In this document: piece by piece, positions 11,227 to 21,757 of the stretch | Position numbering within the stretch: position 1 is the first letter of the stretch | Layout: each line of letters opens with the position of its first letter | Source: Tetracentron sinense | Taxonomy: Eukaryota; Streptophyta; Magnoliopsida; Trochodendrales; Trochodendraceae | NCBI GenBank assembly: GCA_015143295.1 | Contig: CM026565.1 | Location: 29,582,052-29,646,051, forward strand | DNA length: 64,000 nt | Reading direction: 5' to 3' | Notes under the pieces: model-generated | What the model was told of the DNA's origin: nothing | The model's database searches: none | The model's input: only the letters and a program-made list of their open reading frames with translations | Made by a program: the position numbers and the translations under genes

Positions 11227-12686
11227 CTAATGTAAGAAAGCAATGACAATAGAGAAGAGAACAGCAGAGAAGCTGCCGACGGCCAGAGATGATGCTGTGG
11301 AATTTGTTGACGAGGTAGGGCTGCCGGAAGCGGACTTGACGGAGATTTTCACCTTCTGGCCAAGAGAGCAGTGGGAAGCGACGGTGCAAATGTAGTAATA
11401 ATCCTTTTTGGTAGTAAGAGGGACATTTACTTCAGGGCTGCCAAGAGTCATCTCGACGTTTTTCTGATTGCAATTATCATAATCAGTCTCTGATGATACT
11501 TCGGCCACGTTGTGGTTTCCGGTCCAGTTGAAAACTAGAGAACAGTGAAAACAATAACAGATTAGAGGAAAACAAAATCTATCAATTAAAGCCCAGTGTT
11601 TTTTGCATCATGTAGAGATAAAATGGGATTAATCTAAAGAAACCCATTTTATAAAAGTTAGTAATTTCTTTTGGATCGCCTCTCGAGATGGGCAGGAAAG
11701 CCATGAATTAATCCTATGAAAAAGAATCTGATACAGATGATGGGGTTGAGGCAAATTCCAAAATCTTTTTTTTCTTTTTGCTGGTGATAGGTTGCAAAAG
11801 CATGGATAAATATCTATGATTCTATAAAGACAGTGGATTTGAGAAGGAGAATTCAACTTTCTGGCTCAATTATAAGTAGTCATGATCTATGTAGAAAAAT
11901 TGAATTATTGATAATGCTTGGATGATCTTTACACAAACACATAGGGTTTATATAAAGATGAGTACATCTAAAGATAATTAATTTTTTTGGTCAGAAAGAA
12001 AAAAAGGTTGCGGGTGGGTGGCAACCCCTAACCGCCCAGGGCAACCAAAGGGAAGATTGGCACCACTGCATAAGCTAGAAGGGATCCAGAGGCAGAGACT
12101 CAAACCTAGGCACAAGTGCCTGTTAGCCCAAGTTGATGCTGTGGTAGTTAGAAATTAATTTCATTCAAACCTAAGCTAATCTTAGGATCTTACCTAATCC
12201 AATTAAATCCGATTTAAATTCAAAACCAAATCTACCTAGAGATGAGATTCACCGTACCTCATTTTTTTTTTTTTTTGGAGGGTAAGCTGGGATGGATTAC
12301 AAAATTTAGCTAAAAAATCAGCTGCACTGTTCTGTTCGCTTCTCACCAAATATGGATGACCGAGAGCACATGCAGGTCATCGTATCTCATCACAACTTAA
12401 TTATTACCCTACCCTACTGAAAGGATAATTAAACATACAGAGAGCAACTCCAAAATCCAACAAATTAAAGCAAGAAGAAGAAGGAAGAGATGAGCTTAAA
12501 GAGATTACATAAGTTGTCGCCGACCCGGAAAGTATGCTGGTTAGCCCAGGTGGAGTATGCAATGGCACCACCGGGAGGAGTAGTCCATCCCAAGCTGTCT
12601 CCAACGGTGTAAGTTACGGCGGTTGCACCCTGAAGCAGAGCCGCTAGAAGAAGCACGCACCCAACCAAAACCATGCGAGAGGCCAT
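11227..12686 (-). CDS. Phytocyanin A: stellacyanin-like blue copper protein, two exons
   Basis: Predicted to be a GPI-anchored cell-surface copper protein that transfers or binds single electrons; the physiological partner is unknown. Exon 1 is 12686-12509 and exon 2 is 11534-11227; the intron 12508-11535 starts GTAATC and ends TTCTCTAG. The joined product is 161 residues. Residues 1-23 form a signal peptide (MASRMVLVGCVLLLAALLQG), followed by a plastocyanin-like domain with copper ligands His67, Cys109, His114 and Gln119 and a Cys81-Cys115 disulfide pair. Gln at the axial site marks the stellacyanin type. A short Ser/Thr-rich tail and a hydrophobic end (VLFSIVIAFLH) fit a GPI signal. The intron sits after VGDNL, the usual phytocyanin position. 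It is the only intron-bearing member here. Confidence 0.88.
11535..12508 (-). other. Intron of phytocyanin A with repeat content
   Basis: This 974-bp phase-1 intron contains an unclassified GC-richer segment (about 12000-12130, GGTTGCGGGTGG..GGCAACC) and, at about 12190-12260, a piece weakly resembling the TRIM LTRs of this window (AAATCTACCTAGAGATGAGA on the plus strand). Splice sites were chosen because they restore the conserved VGDNLFFNW reading. Confidence 0.75.
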
Positions 12687-12811
12687 CTTTAACCTTATGT
12701 GTTCACCAGGTCGTCCCTGAATCTCTCGTTTCTCTCTATATATCTGTATGTCCCTCGCTTCTCTCTATATTGAGAAATGTGTGTAAGAGATGGAAAAGGC
12801 AAGCTTTTCTA

Positions 12812-12817
12812 CTTATA
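12812..12817 (-). promoter_or_regulatory. TATA motif of phytocyanin A
   Basis: The minus strand reads CCTCTATAAGTAG about 126 bp upstream of the ATG. The same CTCTATAAGTA is found upstream of genes B to E, with TATAAATAG at F. Confidence 0.6.
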
Positions 12818-12888
12818 GAGGAGGCTTGAACCCAGGATTTCTTGCTTACGTAGAGGATTTCGTCTCCTCGGCTCTCCGCAGGGGTGGG

Positions 12889-13340
12889 GAAGATAACTCT
12901 TGCTTGCTTATGTAAACTGTAGGGTTGATTTGAATTTCCTTTATTTCCTTTTTACTCTTTTCAATCTTTCGTACCTACACGACTCTTCAATTTATATGAG
13001 TTTGAGCGGTGCGATTGGTAGCTACAAAGGAAAGGGGTGCGGACGCAACTGCTTAAAGTTTTTGGCTGTTGGGATGAGACATATTGGGGATCGATGAGAG
13101 ATATTGTAGGGGTTAATTGGAAGCAATTCTTTCGATAAAGAAAGATTGAGAATGAGAGATATTTGTGGTAGGAAGTGTCACCACAACTCCTTCCACAGAA
13201 AAAGAAAGAAAGAGATTGAACATGCATGTCCATGCCTATCTAATTATATCACTATATGACGAAAATAGTAGGAGTTCGTTCGTCTAGGCTAGAGAAGATA
13301 ACTCTTGCTTGCTTATGTAAACTGTAGTGTTGATTTGAAT
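12889..13340 (+). repeat. 47-bp direct repeat flanking about 360 bp
   Basis: GAAGATAACTCTTGCTTGCT and the following bases to GATTTGAAT occur at 12889-12935 and 13294-13340 with one mismatch. The enclosed DNA has no gene and no recognised element. It could be a footprint of local duplication upstream of gene A. Confidence 0.75.
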
Positions 13341-13535
13341 GTAGACGGAAACGGTTAATAGTTAGCGATATCTCTTTGTTTTGCATCTCTGAAGATCTGA
13401 TGAACCAATGTTTTAAGGGTCAACCTTTTTCTCCTCTACCGACTCAATATTCCGCAGATCTGATGAAGTATTGGGACTTGATTTGAATTTTTTTATTTAG
13501 TAGAACACCACACATCCACACGCTATACACACACA

Positions 13536-15290
13536 AGATGGAAAAGGGATTAGATGATTTACAATGACCCTAAATGGGGTTTATATAGATTTAACAAGAT
13601 AGAATTTATGGAAAGTAAATCAATCTAATCTAATCACACCTAAGCAAATCTAATCTACCATTGATTGATGGTAATCTAATATTGTGATGAGATACACTTG
13701 AATGATATAGTGTATCTCAATCACCTTATTACAATACTTTTACTATATTCTCTAATACTCTCCCTCAAACATATGAGATTGAAAAATCTCCATGTGTTTG
13801 CCACTAGTAGAAATTTGATTGACATCTTTTTATCTCTGATTGACACCTTTAATCTTCATTGCATACTTGTTTGAGTTGGCGAGTCACTTGCTTGTTGATG
13901 GATGTGGTTGAACCAATAACCCTCTAATGGGCTAAAAGAAAGGTTTGTAAGGAAGGAATGCCTCAAATGGGCTTGAAAAGGCCTCATGGTCCTGAAAACA
14001 ATAGTCTCATGGACTTGAAATATGAGCCTCTATGAGCCGCGAAAATATGCCTTGAACAGGCATGAGCCTCAATGGGCCTGAAAATTAGTCTCTATGGACT
14101 AAAAAACAAAGCCTCCATGGGCTTGATAAACTGACCTCACTCGGGATAAAAAAAGGAGGGGCCTCTATGGCCAGAAAAAGATGCCTCAAATAGGCACGAG
14201 CCTCAAACTAGGCAGAACCTAGTGAGTTAACTCACTTAACTTAAAACTTTTTTTTTTTTAAATACTAAGAAACTAGAAGAATGAAAAGGAAAATTCAAAG
14301 TTCTAGCAGCAACTAAGGTGAAAAGCAGCAATGATGGAAAGAAGACCCCATTCAATAGAAGGACAATGCAGCTCCCGCACTCAATTAGAAGAAATTGGGC
14401 AGCATGAGTGCCACAGTGGCAAACAATCTCCCTGTCAATGGGTGCCATGTGAAAAGGAGCTTCATGTAAGAGTGGTAAGATCAGGCATCGGGTCGTAATC
14501 ACTCTGGAGCTTGACAAAGAGGAAGTAGAAGACGCAGTCAAACAAGACAATTGAAGAGGTACGGCATGATCCGTTGCAAAGAAGAAGAAGTTGTTGTACA
14601 CATTCAAAATTGCAAAGCGTCTCGGGGGAAGAAGAGAAGTTGGGCATCAAGAGGTCCTCTAAGGTTCTTCTCTCCAAGTTTGATATGTAAGATGGCAAGA
14701 GGATCATAGTTGTATAAAGTAGCCCTAAAGGAACTTGGTTTGTAAAGTTCTCATCTTCTTGGTAGACGCATATGGAGGGCAGACTCAAGCAAGATCAATT
14801 ATTAAAATATCAATAAAAAGGACTAAAATCCAATGAAGCAAACATGGGAAGGCAATGGGAAAAAAAAGTTTGGGACATGGCAAAGGGCTAGGTCCGGCAG
14901 TGGAGGAAAAAAATGCCGAAAAAAGTAAGTTAACAAACTTTAAATACTAACTATAAGATTCTTTGAATCGATGGGCGGCATTGCCAGCCACCCGCTGGAA
15001 AGGAGAGATGAAAGAGAATACTATCAAAACAGGTGGATCTTCCGCTCTGATACCATGATGGAAAATGGATTATATTGAATAGATTGGATGATTTACAATG
15101 ACCCTAAATAGTGTTTATATAGATTTAACAAGATAGAATTCATGGAAAGTAAATCAATTTAATCTAATCACACCTAAGCAAATCTAATCTACCTTGATTG
15201 ATGCTAATCTAATATTGTGATGAGATACACTTGATTGATATAGTGTATCTCAATCACCTTATTACAATACTCTTACTATATTCTCTAATA
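13536..15290 (-). mobile_element. Non-autonomous LTR retrotransposon (TRIM/LARD-like), structurally complete
   Basis: Two direct LTRs of about 220-236 bp (13536-13757 and 15055-15290) flank about 1.3 kb. On the minus strand the right LTR is followed by TGGTATCAGAGCGGA (15054-15040), an initiator-Met primer-binding site, and the left LTR is preceded by the purine tract TTGAGGGAGAG. ACACA flanks both ends (13531-13535 and 15291-15295), a clean 5-bp target duplication. Internal frames encode nothing recognisable. The internal part at 13915-14215 repeats words like GCCTCAATGGGC followed by TGAAAA about every 25-35 bp. Its LTRs begin TATTAGAGAATATAG, close to the TRIM at 7679. Confidence 0.85.
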
Positions 15291-15519
15291 ACACAGACAA
15301 ACCCACCCTACACACACTCACAGCACAAGCCATTGCACCCACACACCGTGTTGGGATTTTTTTTTGAGGTTGGTCTATGTAAAGTCGAATTAGAATGAGC
15401 TCCTACTGGTATTTAATTTCGTTTTGGTTTGATTCTGTTTGTTTCATCTGGTGCCTTTTTTTATTTAGAAAAACATCTCAACTTTGAGGTCAGCTGGGTT
15501 TATATGTTATAAAGGCAAG

Positions 15520-15805
15520 GGCGGAGCGAAGATTCTCTTATAGGGGTGGCTAACCATGGGGGTTCAGGGGCGTAGCCCTCAAAATTTTTTTTTTGAGGGC
15601 CAAGTTCAAGGCCATCAGGTATGTTTGTATCCATTTGTAAAGAATATTTTTTATTTTTTTACGTTTAGGGGGGCTAGAGCCCCCATTCTCCTCGGCTCCG
15701 CCCCTCTCCAAGGCTACACCACAATGCATACAATTAGAATTTTTTTTTAAAAAAAAATTTCAGTGGAGCTTCAGCCCCTGGCCCCATGTGGCTCCGCCCC
15801 TGTAT
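15520..15805. repeat. Dispersed repeat with GGGCGGAGC ends
   Basis: The left edge AAGGGCGGAGC is mirrored by GGCTCCGCCCCT at about 15703 and again at about 15801. The inside has GGGGGTTCAGGGGCGTAG, nearly shared with a repeat at 50553-50700. It looks like a non-coding transposon family with short inverted ends; superfamily unknown. Confidence 0.5.
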
Positions 15806-16385
15806 AAAGGGTAGTGAGTGAATGCATAGCATTTGAAGCTGGCTAAGAGGGTGGATGCAACAATCACACCTCTTGTGGATTGAACCCGATACCTACCCGT
15901 GTGGGGGAGATACACTTACCCCGGGGACAAGCCCACTGAAAATGCCTTTTTTTCCTTCTCTTTAATAGGAAGAAGTAGAATGATGGTCATCTGCATCTTA
16001 ACGTGGGCTTTCTCTATTTCTAAACATAATATACTATTTTTAGTAACCCTTATTCCTTATCAAAACTAGAAACACCTGAACTATTGTATTCCCAAACCCT
16101 AAAATCCTCACTAATCACCAAAAAAAAAAAAAAAAAAATAATAATAATAATTGTATTGCATATATGCTAGACATCGGGACGAATTTTCTTTATATACAAC
16201 TTGCTACTGTTTTTTTATTTCTTCGTTACTTCAATCTATTCCAACTTTGTAGATATCTTTTTTATAATATTATTGTATAGCTACTACTACCATGTTTACA
16301 TACGCGATGAAAAGTTGTACTTCTTCACCCCAATACATGGCAGATTCTTGAAGGGAATGAGCCAATTAGCGACAACCGAAGTCGA
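15806..16385. other. Unassigned intergenic stretch
   Basis: Contains an A-rich run at about 16119-16140 and low-complexity AT DNA. No gene was recognised; open frames here lack domain features. Confidence 0.4.
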
Positions 16386-16394
16386 CCAAATAGG

Positions 16395-16559
16395 GAGTTC
16401 GGATGGGCAACAACGCTTGCTGTTGTGCTATTGCCCCCTTGTATCTGAAAAATGGGTCCCGCATTCAATAAAAGGTAGCCCCCACATCAACAGTGAGTGG
16501 GGCCTTCAATTTTTCAGACACAAGGGGGCAACAACAAGCGTTGTTGCCCATCCCAACTC
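16395..16559. mobile_element. 165-bp MITE with 9-bp target duplication
   Basis: The ends GAGTTCGGATGGGCAACAAC and GTTGTTGCCCATCCCAACTC are inverted, and inner arms (GCCCCCTTGTATCTGAAAAA and its complement) extend the hairpin. CCAAATAGG occurs on both sides (16386-16394 and 16560-16568). Nine bp points to a Mutator-type origin; eight bp (hAT) is also possible depending on where the ends are drawn. Confidence 0.8.
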
Positions 16560-16569
16560 CCAAATAGGG

Positions 16570-18655
16570 AGTTGGCATCAACAAGAAGTATTGGAAGGAA
16601 ATATTTGCAAGACGTCAGGGAAGATCGCTCTCGCTCTTTTTTTTCGGAAAATGGAATATCATCCATTAAATATAAGATTAGACATATGGAGTAGGGATCA
16701 AAAGCCCATATATTATTTCTTACTAGCTTTACATAATTAGTAATGACCTTTGAATTACATTATTTTCTATTATTTGTTTCTTTTTAAATTTTCCCTACGT
16801 GGAAAAGGCACCTTACTAGTTATTACTTACAATGAAACCCAAGCAGATGGGTAGACACATGGCGGCTCTAGGAAATGACAATTCAAAAATCAATCGCAGG
16901 TAAGAGTAAATGCTTGTCACACAATGATTCTTGAACATAGGATATAAGGTTTCAATGCATTCATTCACATGAATCTTACAGATGTGTTTGAGGAAGGTGT
17001 TAGGTACCCCTAACACCTTCTTCCAAATGATGGTAAAAAGCTACTTATGGTTAGTAGAGTTACATAATATTATGAAACATAATATTACGAAGTCAAATTA
17101 ATTTTCAGCAATCTAATGACAAGTCCTTATGAGAAATATAATAATGACAAGTCTATTGAAAACCCATTTAAATGCCCAATAAAGTAAACAATAGTTAAAG
17201 GATAACATGTTTTTAATAAAAGTCAAATACCATAAAAATAATGTACTGAAACTCCAATACTGAAAAGAACATTTAATTTCATTTCATATTCTATATTTAC
17301 ACTCCAAAAGTATTACATCAATATCACATAGAATTCGATAAAGAAAAACTATTTACAAACAAATGATGCGCTTCTCAAAACCACTACATCATTGCAATCA
17401 ATACACATGACTCAACCAAAATACTATAACTCATTTGTAAAGAGAAAATAACATACAAACCATGGTTAGTATGATGCAGCCCTTCTGGAGTTTGGATCAT
17501 AGTTAATTGCGATGAGTTGAATCGCATTTAAGTGTGATTAAGATTCAACCCTTAGGGTTCAATAATCTAGAAAACAAATATTAAAAAAATTAACCCTAAG
17601 GTGTAAAATCTATTAATCAAAGTTAAAATGGCAGTTAAAAGGACTCTGTGAGTGCAATTGAACTCTCCCTAAGCTCAATAGCAATTGGACAGCATTCGAA
17701 CTCACCCTTGTGAGTGTGTGGCACATTGAGCTGGCTTTCATTCTCAGTCCACAACAGACCCTAAAGTAGGGCTGGTAGCTCTTACATGCTTGCATAATAA
17801 ATAATAAAATAGAAATATAATAACTTGTCAAATAGTACTCTTTTTTTTTTCTATATATATGCTTGTTAAATAGAGGTTAAAAGGAATACCTACGATTGAA
17901 CTCGGGAGAGTTCAATTCAATTGGCTATGATCCGATCACCAAAAATTTACGATCACTCAGTACGCCATAGGACCCCATTTCCATGGTAGACTATCGTGGT
18001 GTTGTCTCCACTTGTTGGAATTTAATGAGATGGGATATGGTCGTGCCAATGCCTTGCCCTACACTTACCTAAAGGTTCAAAGAACAAATATTTATAATCT
18101 TAGAATTTCTTTTCTTATTTATCTGTGTTATCCCACTAATTTTGTCCCGCCATTCTAAGTCAATCAAAGAGACATGTCCTTTTTTCTTTGAGTGTAACTA
18201 TAAGATTAGTAAATTTTATATTTACCTATCTTTTGGGAGCTCGAAAAATTCAGAAAAATCCAAGGCTTTGGTTTATAGTTAAAAAAACTCCATTTTTTTT
18301 CATTTTTCAAGAGCCATGTAAAAAAAACCATCAGGAAAGCTACAATTTCACATTTTAAAACAAATTAAAGTATTCTCATATTTCCACAGAAATTGAAGAT
18401 TACACACTATTAGGAGCAATATAGTAACATACATTCCCATTCAGTACAAACCCATTCAGAAAGAACATAAACAAAAGATAATATTTCTCAAGGTCTCCTA
18501 CATAATATTAGATCAACAAAATAATATTTCTCAAAACCCATAAAAAAATCCTAAATAAGTTTCATGAAATACATTGGTAAATTATGATCACTAATTGAAG
18601 GTCTAGGCATAATGTTTTAATTGAAGATCTAGGCACATAAATCCCCTAAATAGTA
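16570..18655. other. Repeat-poor intergenic DNA
   Basis: No coding region recognised. Small items: a perfect 12-bp-arm hairpin at 16993-17020 and two ATTGAACTC-type palindromic motifs at about 17650 and 17885, which also occur near MITE ends elsewhere in the window. Confidence 0.4.
16993..17020. repeat. Perfect inverted repeat, 12-bp arms and 4-nt loop
   Basis: GAAGGTGTTAGG, loop TACC, CCTAACACCTTC. The left arm resembles GGTGTTAGGCACCCC at 39330 in a retroelement-like stretch. No terminator role is implied in a plant nucleus. Confidence 0.75.
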
Positions 18656-18665
18656 TTATAACTAG

Positions 18666-18670
18666 GCATG

Positions 18671-18710
<40 letters not shown>

Positions 18711-18845
18711 TGGATGCCAAGAGGGTTGAGTGACGTTGGATCACAAGCAGAAGAGACTTTTTTCAATTTGGAAAAAACAAAGAAATAAATAGTGAGAGAG
18801 AGACATAGACAGAGACAGCGAGAGAGAGAGAGAGAGAGAGAGAGG
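18666..18845. repeat. Two GA microsatellites
   Basis: (GA)n runs at about 18669-18709 and 18817-18844, separated by a short unique stretch. The Leu/Ser-rich frame on the minus strand here is only the translation of these repeats. Confidence 0.9.
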
Positions 18846-18939
18846 TTACCGGAGCAGACGGTGACGGCCACGAATACGGAAATGGGGACGGGGAATGGTT
18901 TCAGGGCGGGAGGAAATGATCGCGTAGGGAAACTAGGGA

Positions 18940-19240
18940 TTTTAATTAAACCTTTTTTTAGTGACGGCAACATTTCTGACACTAATACAAACCACCAACG
19001 GAAATATTACCGTCGGTATTTGATTATCAAATACTGACGGTTTATTTACCGTCACTATCGTATATTTCCGTCGATGAATGGATATCCAAATTTTTTTAAA
19101 CGCAATTATTTACTTTTATAATTAGTAGTAACGGAATAACAGTACCGACGGCTAGAAAACTGTCGGTATAACCGTTTTATAGGAACGGTTATCCAGCCAT
19201 AGGTAAAATGTCGTCAGTAAAAGCATCTTTTCTTGTAGTG
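18940..19240 (-). mobile_element. CACTA (En/Spm) transposon end, ACCGACGG family
   Basis: The edge at 19240 reads CACTACAAGA on the minus strand (19240-19231), the terminal repeat of plant CACTA elements. Inside are several copies of the subterminal motif ACCGACGG or CCGTCGGT and variants, as expected for transposase-binding repeats. The other end was not found; it may lie near or beyond the GA repeats. It is inserted into a gypsy fragment. Confidence 0.7.
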
Positions 19241-19474
19241 CATGGGCGTGGATAACTTTTCTTTGATCAATGCCGAAATCTGCTCATCCTCATTCGACCA
19301 CTGCAAATTTTCTTTTTTCATAGATTTTGTAATAGGTGCCATAATTTTGCTAAAATTTCTTACAAACCGGCGGTAAAAAGTTGCCAACCCATCCAAACTA
19401 TGCACATCACGAAAAATTAAGTTGTAGGCCACTTCCATTAAGGTACTGCATGACGAATTCAAATGTCCGAACAC
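19241..19474 (-). pseudogene. Ty3/gypsy pol fragment (RT to RNase H connection)
   Basis: The minus strand encodes [20 protein letters not shown], then [18 protein letters not shown], the conserved bridge between RT and RNase H in gypsy pol. The reading stops where the CACTA end begins at 19240, so the fragment was cut by that insertion. No other pol domains adjoin it. Confidence 0.8.
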
Positions 19475-19964
19475 ATCACTACCCTTATATAATTGATGAA
19501 TTACTTAAGATGCAGCTTCTTATGCTTTTGAATTCTCCAACTCCGTTGTTTAAAACCATATTTCAAATATGGGTGGTAATAGGTATCCGATTACCCTACA
19601 CAATTTGTTAATGAAATTTGTGCCAAATTTTATACTAACATAGTACTTTTGAGTATGGCTAGAAAAGGGATGAGGGGGTCTAGAAAGCCAACCAATCCTG
19701 AAATATGACAGTATGTTAATGAAATTTATACGTACATGAATAACAATTTTCCCCATCATTTTTGAAGAAGTTTCAGAGTTGAAAATAAACCACATTATTT
19801 ATTTGTTTTCCTCATATTACAGACCTCAAATACATTAGGAAAGAAACGATTCATAACTTTAGTATGGTGTGGAGCCTCATAAAGAGGAACAGTAGTGTAT
19901 GAATGGTGAATATTAGAACAAAGAGACAAGATATAGGAATTCATGTGCCCTTGTAAGATGTTTT

Positions 19965-20613
19965 CTAAAGTAAGAAAGCCATAGAGATGGACAAAACGGT
20001 GAGGGAGAAGCTGGCAATTACAACTGTTGAGGACGAGCTGGGAGTGGTTGGTCCGGCTGCTGTTGGGGTGGGTGTGTGAGCGGTGGGTCCACCGGCTGTC
20101 GGGGGTGAAACTGGGGTAGGGGCGCAATCAGCGGGCGTACCCGATGTAGGGGCCAGCGAGGAGGGAGGAGTGGAAGGGGATGGTCCTTCCTTGGAGGGGG
20201 TTGGCGATGCCGAATTAGAGGCTTGGACAGTAATGCTCAACTTTTGGCCGTTGGTGCAGTGCTGGCCAAAGGTGCAGATGTAATAGTGGTCACCCTCAGA
20301 GACAAGAGTGATGTTGGCAGGGCCGGTTGTGATAACAGAACCAATGGTAGTGGTTGATGTACAGGCATCGAATGCAGTCTTTGATACTTGGGCCACGTCG
20401 TGTTCTCCGGTGGTGAAGTTGAACACAAGAGTGTCGCCGACCATGAACTTATTGTTGGAAGCCCAGGTTGTGTATGCGACGGCACCAGCAGGGGGAATGA
20501 CCCACCCCATGCTATCTCCAACCACGTGTTATCTGCGCCACCGTGCAGTGTAGCAAGGCTGCTCCAACAAGAAGAAGAAGCACATATCCAGCCATACCCA
20601 TCCTCAAAGCCAT
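19965..20613 (-). pseudogene. Phytocyanin B: stellacyanin-like gene with frameshift after signal peptide
   Basis: The gene is intact except for a 2-nt deletion. The ATG at 20613 opens a normal signal peptide (MALRMGMAGYVLLLLVGAAL), but where the paralogues read CAG ACA ACA CAT GTG GTT this copy has CAGATAACACGTGGTT. The frame ends at TAG eight codons after the signal-peptide CTVAQ. From GTG at 20525 the rest is open to the stop at 19965: copper domain with GEHDV, YYIC and FGQHCTNGQK, Pro/Ser/Thr tail, and hydrophobic end VLSISMAFLL. No in-frame ATG rescues it; the one ATG in the right frame (offset 28) meets TAA first. Promoter TATA and 3' flank are kept. A sequencing error would be the alternative explanation. 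Confidence 0.85.
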
Positions 20614-20714
20614 CTCTCTCTCTTTCTTTTTTCTGTGTGTGTTAGAGGATATATGAGTTTCTGAGTGAGAATGTATAAGGAATGGGTGAGAAAATGGAGG
20701 GCTAGCCTTGCCTA

Positions 20715-20720
20715 CTTATA
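20715..20720 (-). promoter_or_regulatory. TATA motif of phytocyanin B
   Basis: CTCTATAAGTAGG on the minus strand, about 102 bp upstream of the ATG. Confidence 0.6.
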
Positions 20721-20857
20721 GAGTTCTCCAAGAGAGAAAAAGAGGACGCGTACAGCTTCTCTAATGACCGAAGCGGTCTTGCCACGGCCTTGACGGGTAA
20801 GAGGAGAGGAGACGGACTTGCGACGCAGTGGAAGTTTCTCGCGGGTCCTTCCTGTCT

Positions 20858-20863
20858 TTGACT
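20858..20863 (+). promoter_or_regulatory. W-box-like TTGACT upstream of phytocyanin B
   Basis: TTGAC[CT] (WRKY-binding core) lies about 200-250 bp upstream of the ATG at the equivalent place in genes B to F, within a conserved block that also has GACGCAGTGGAAGTTTC. In B and F it is followed by the RY-type CATGCATG. Confidence 0.4.
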
Positions 20864-21507
20864 TTCCTTACATGCATGCATCCTTATTCCTTCCTTGCCG
20901 GGGGGGTTCCGGGTGGGACGGACTCCAATCGCTGACTACGCCCATCCCTTGACCTAACAGCCTTGCTAGGCCCAGGCGTCTGGCTTGCCTAATTGGAATT
21001 TAAGGCTAAGCCATTCTGGGCTTGGACCTACAAACAACAGTTTGTAACCATTGTTATATGGTTATAATCAGTCTGACTTGCCTTATTAAGTTGAAAGAGC
21101 TATATGTCCAACTAAATGCAATAAATTACGTAATAGTCTAAAGATACTCCCAAATTGTACTCCCAAATCTAAACCGTTTATCTAAATTATTAAACGGTTA
21201 GGGTTAGAGCTAATGTGGCATTAGAAAAGACGAATAAGCAAACTCAAAACCTGGTCCTTTAAGTGTTTGGTTAGAAATAGTTAGGATTAAGGAGTTTATT
21301 TGGGAGTACCCGAGTCTAAATAATAATGTCAAGATTTTCTTCCTTTTTTTATACTTGGACTTTGTCCGCAATATAGTACACAATAATGTCCTCTTTCTTT
21401 CTTTTTAAACTTGGACTTTGTCCAAGTGTACTCTAGATTAGAACATTGATTAACAGTTCTAACCTGTGAGTCAAGCTTTTTTATCACCTTGTTAGTGCTT
21501 AGTACCA

Positions 21508-21617
21508 TTCATTTTAGAAGTTGTTTCTATTCTTACCTTTGGTTCTTCCAGATTCTCTAATGTTCATTTTAGAAGTTGTTTCTATTCTTACCTTTGGTTC
21601 TTTCAGATTCTCTAATG
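21508..21617 (+). repeat. 55-bp tandem duplication upstream of phytocyanin B
   Basis: TTCATTTTAGAAGTTGTTTC through CTCTAATG is present twice, with one mismatch. The paired block near gene F has it once, so it arose after the block duplicated. Confidence 0.9.
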
Positions 21618-21757
21618 CAAACTGAAGCATGAAAAATGATTGAAGTGATCAACCGTCTTTCTCTAATAACCAACCTTCAATCCCAAAAAAGAAAAAAAAA
21701 AGAGAGAGAAAAATTCTCTACATAAATCAAAATTACATTGATCAAGAAGTAAAAAAA

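Noticed and set aside
14236-14788. Two overlapping minus-strand frames inside the 13536-15290 element as a captured gene
   Set aside because: No domain, no consistent frame, and the internal DNA of such elements often has chance frames of this size.
16201-16740. 179-codon plus-strand frame as a gene
   Set aside because: It runs through a MITE (16395-16559) and its flanks, and no domain is visible.
16993-17020. Perfect hairpin as a bacterial-type terminator
   Set aside because: Nuclear plant DNA, no gene upstream and no T-run; a chance or repeat-derived palindrome is more likely.
18662-18982. Minus-strand frame with Leu/Ser repeats as a possible secreted peptide
   Set aside because: It is the translation of GA microsatellites and CACTA DNA.
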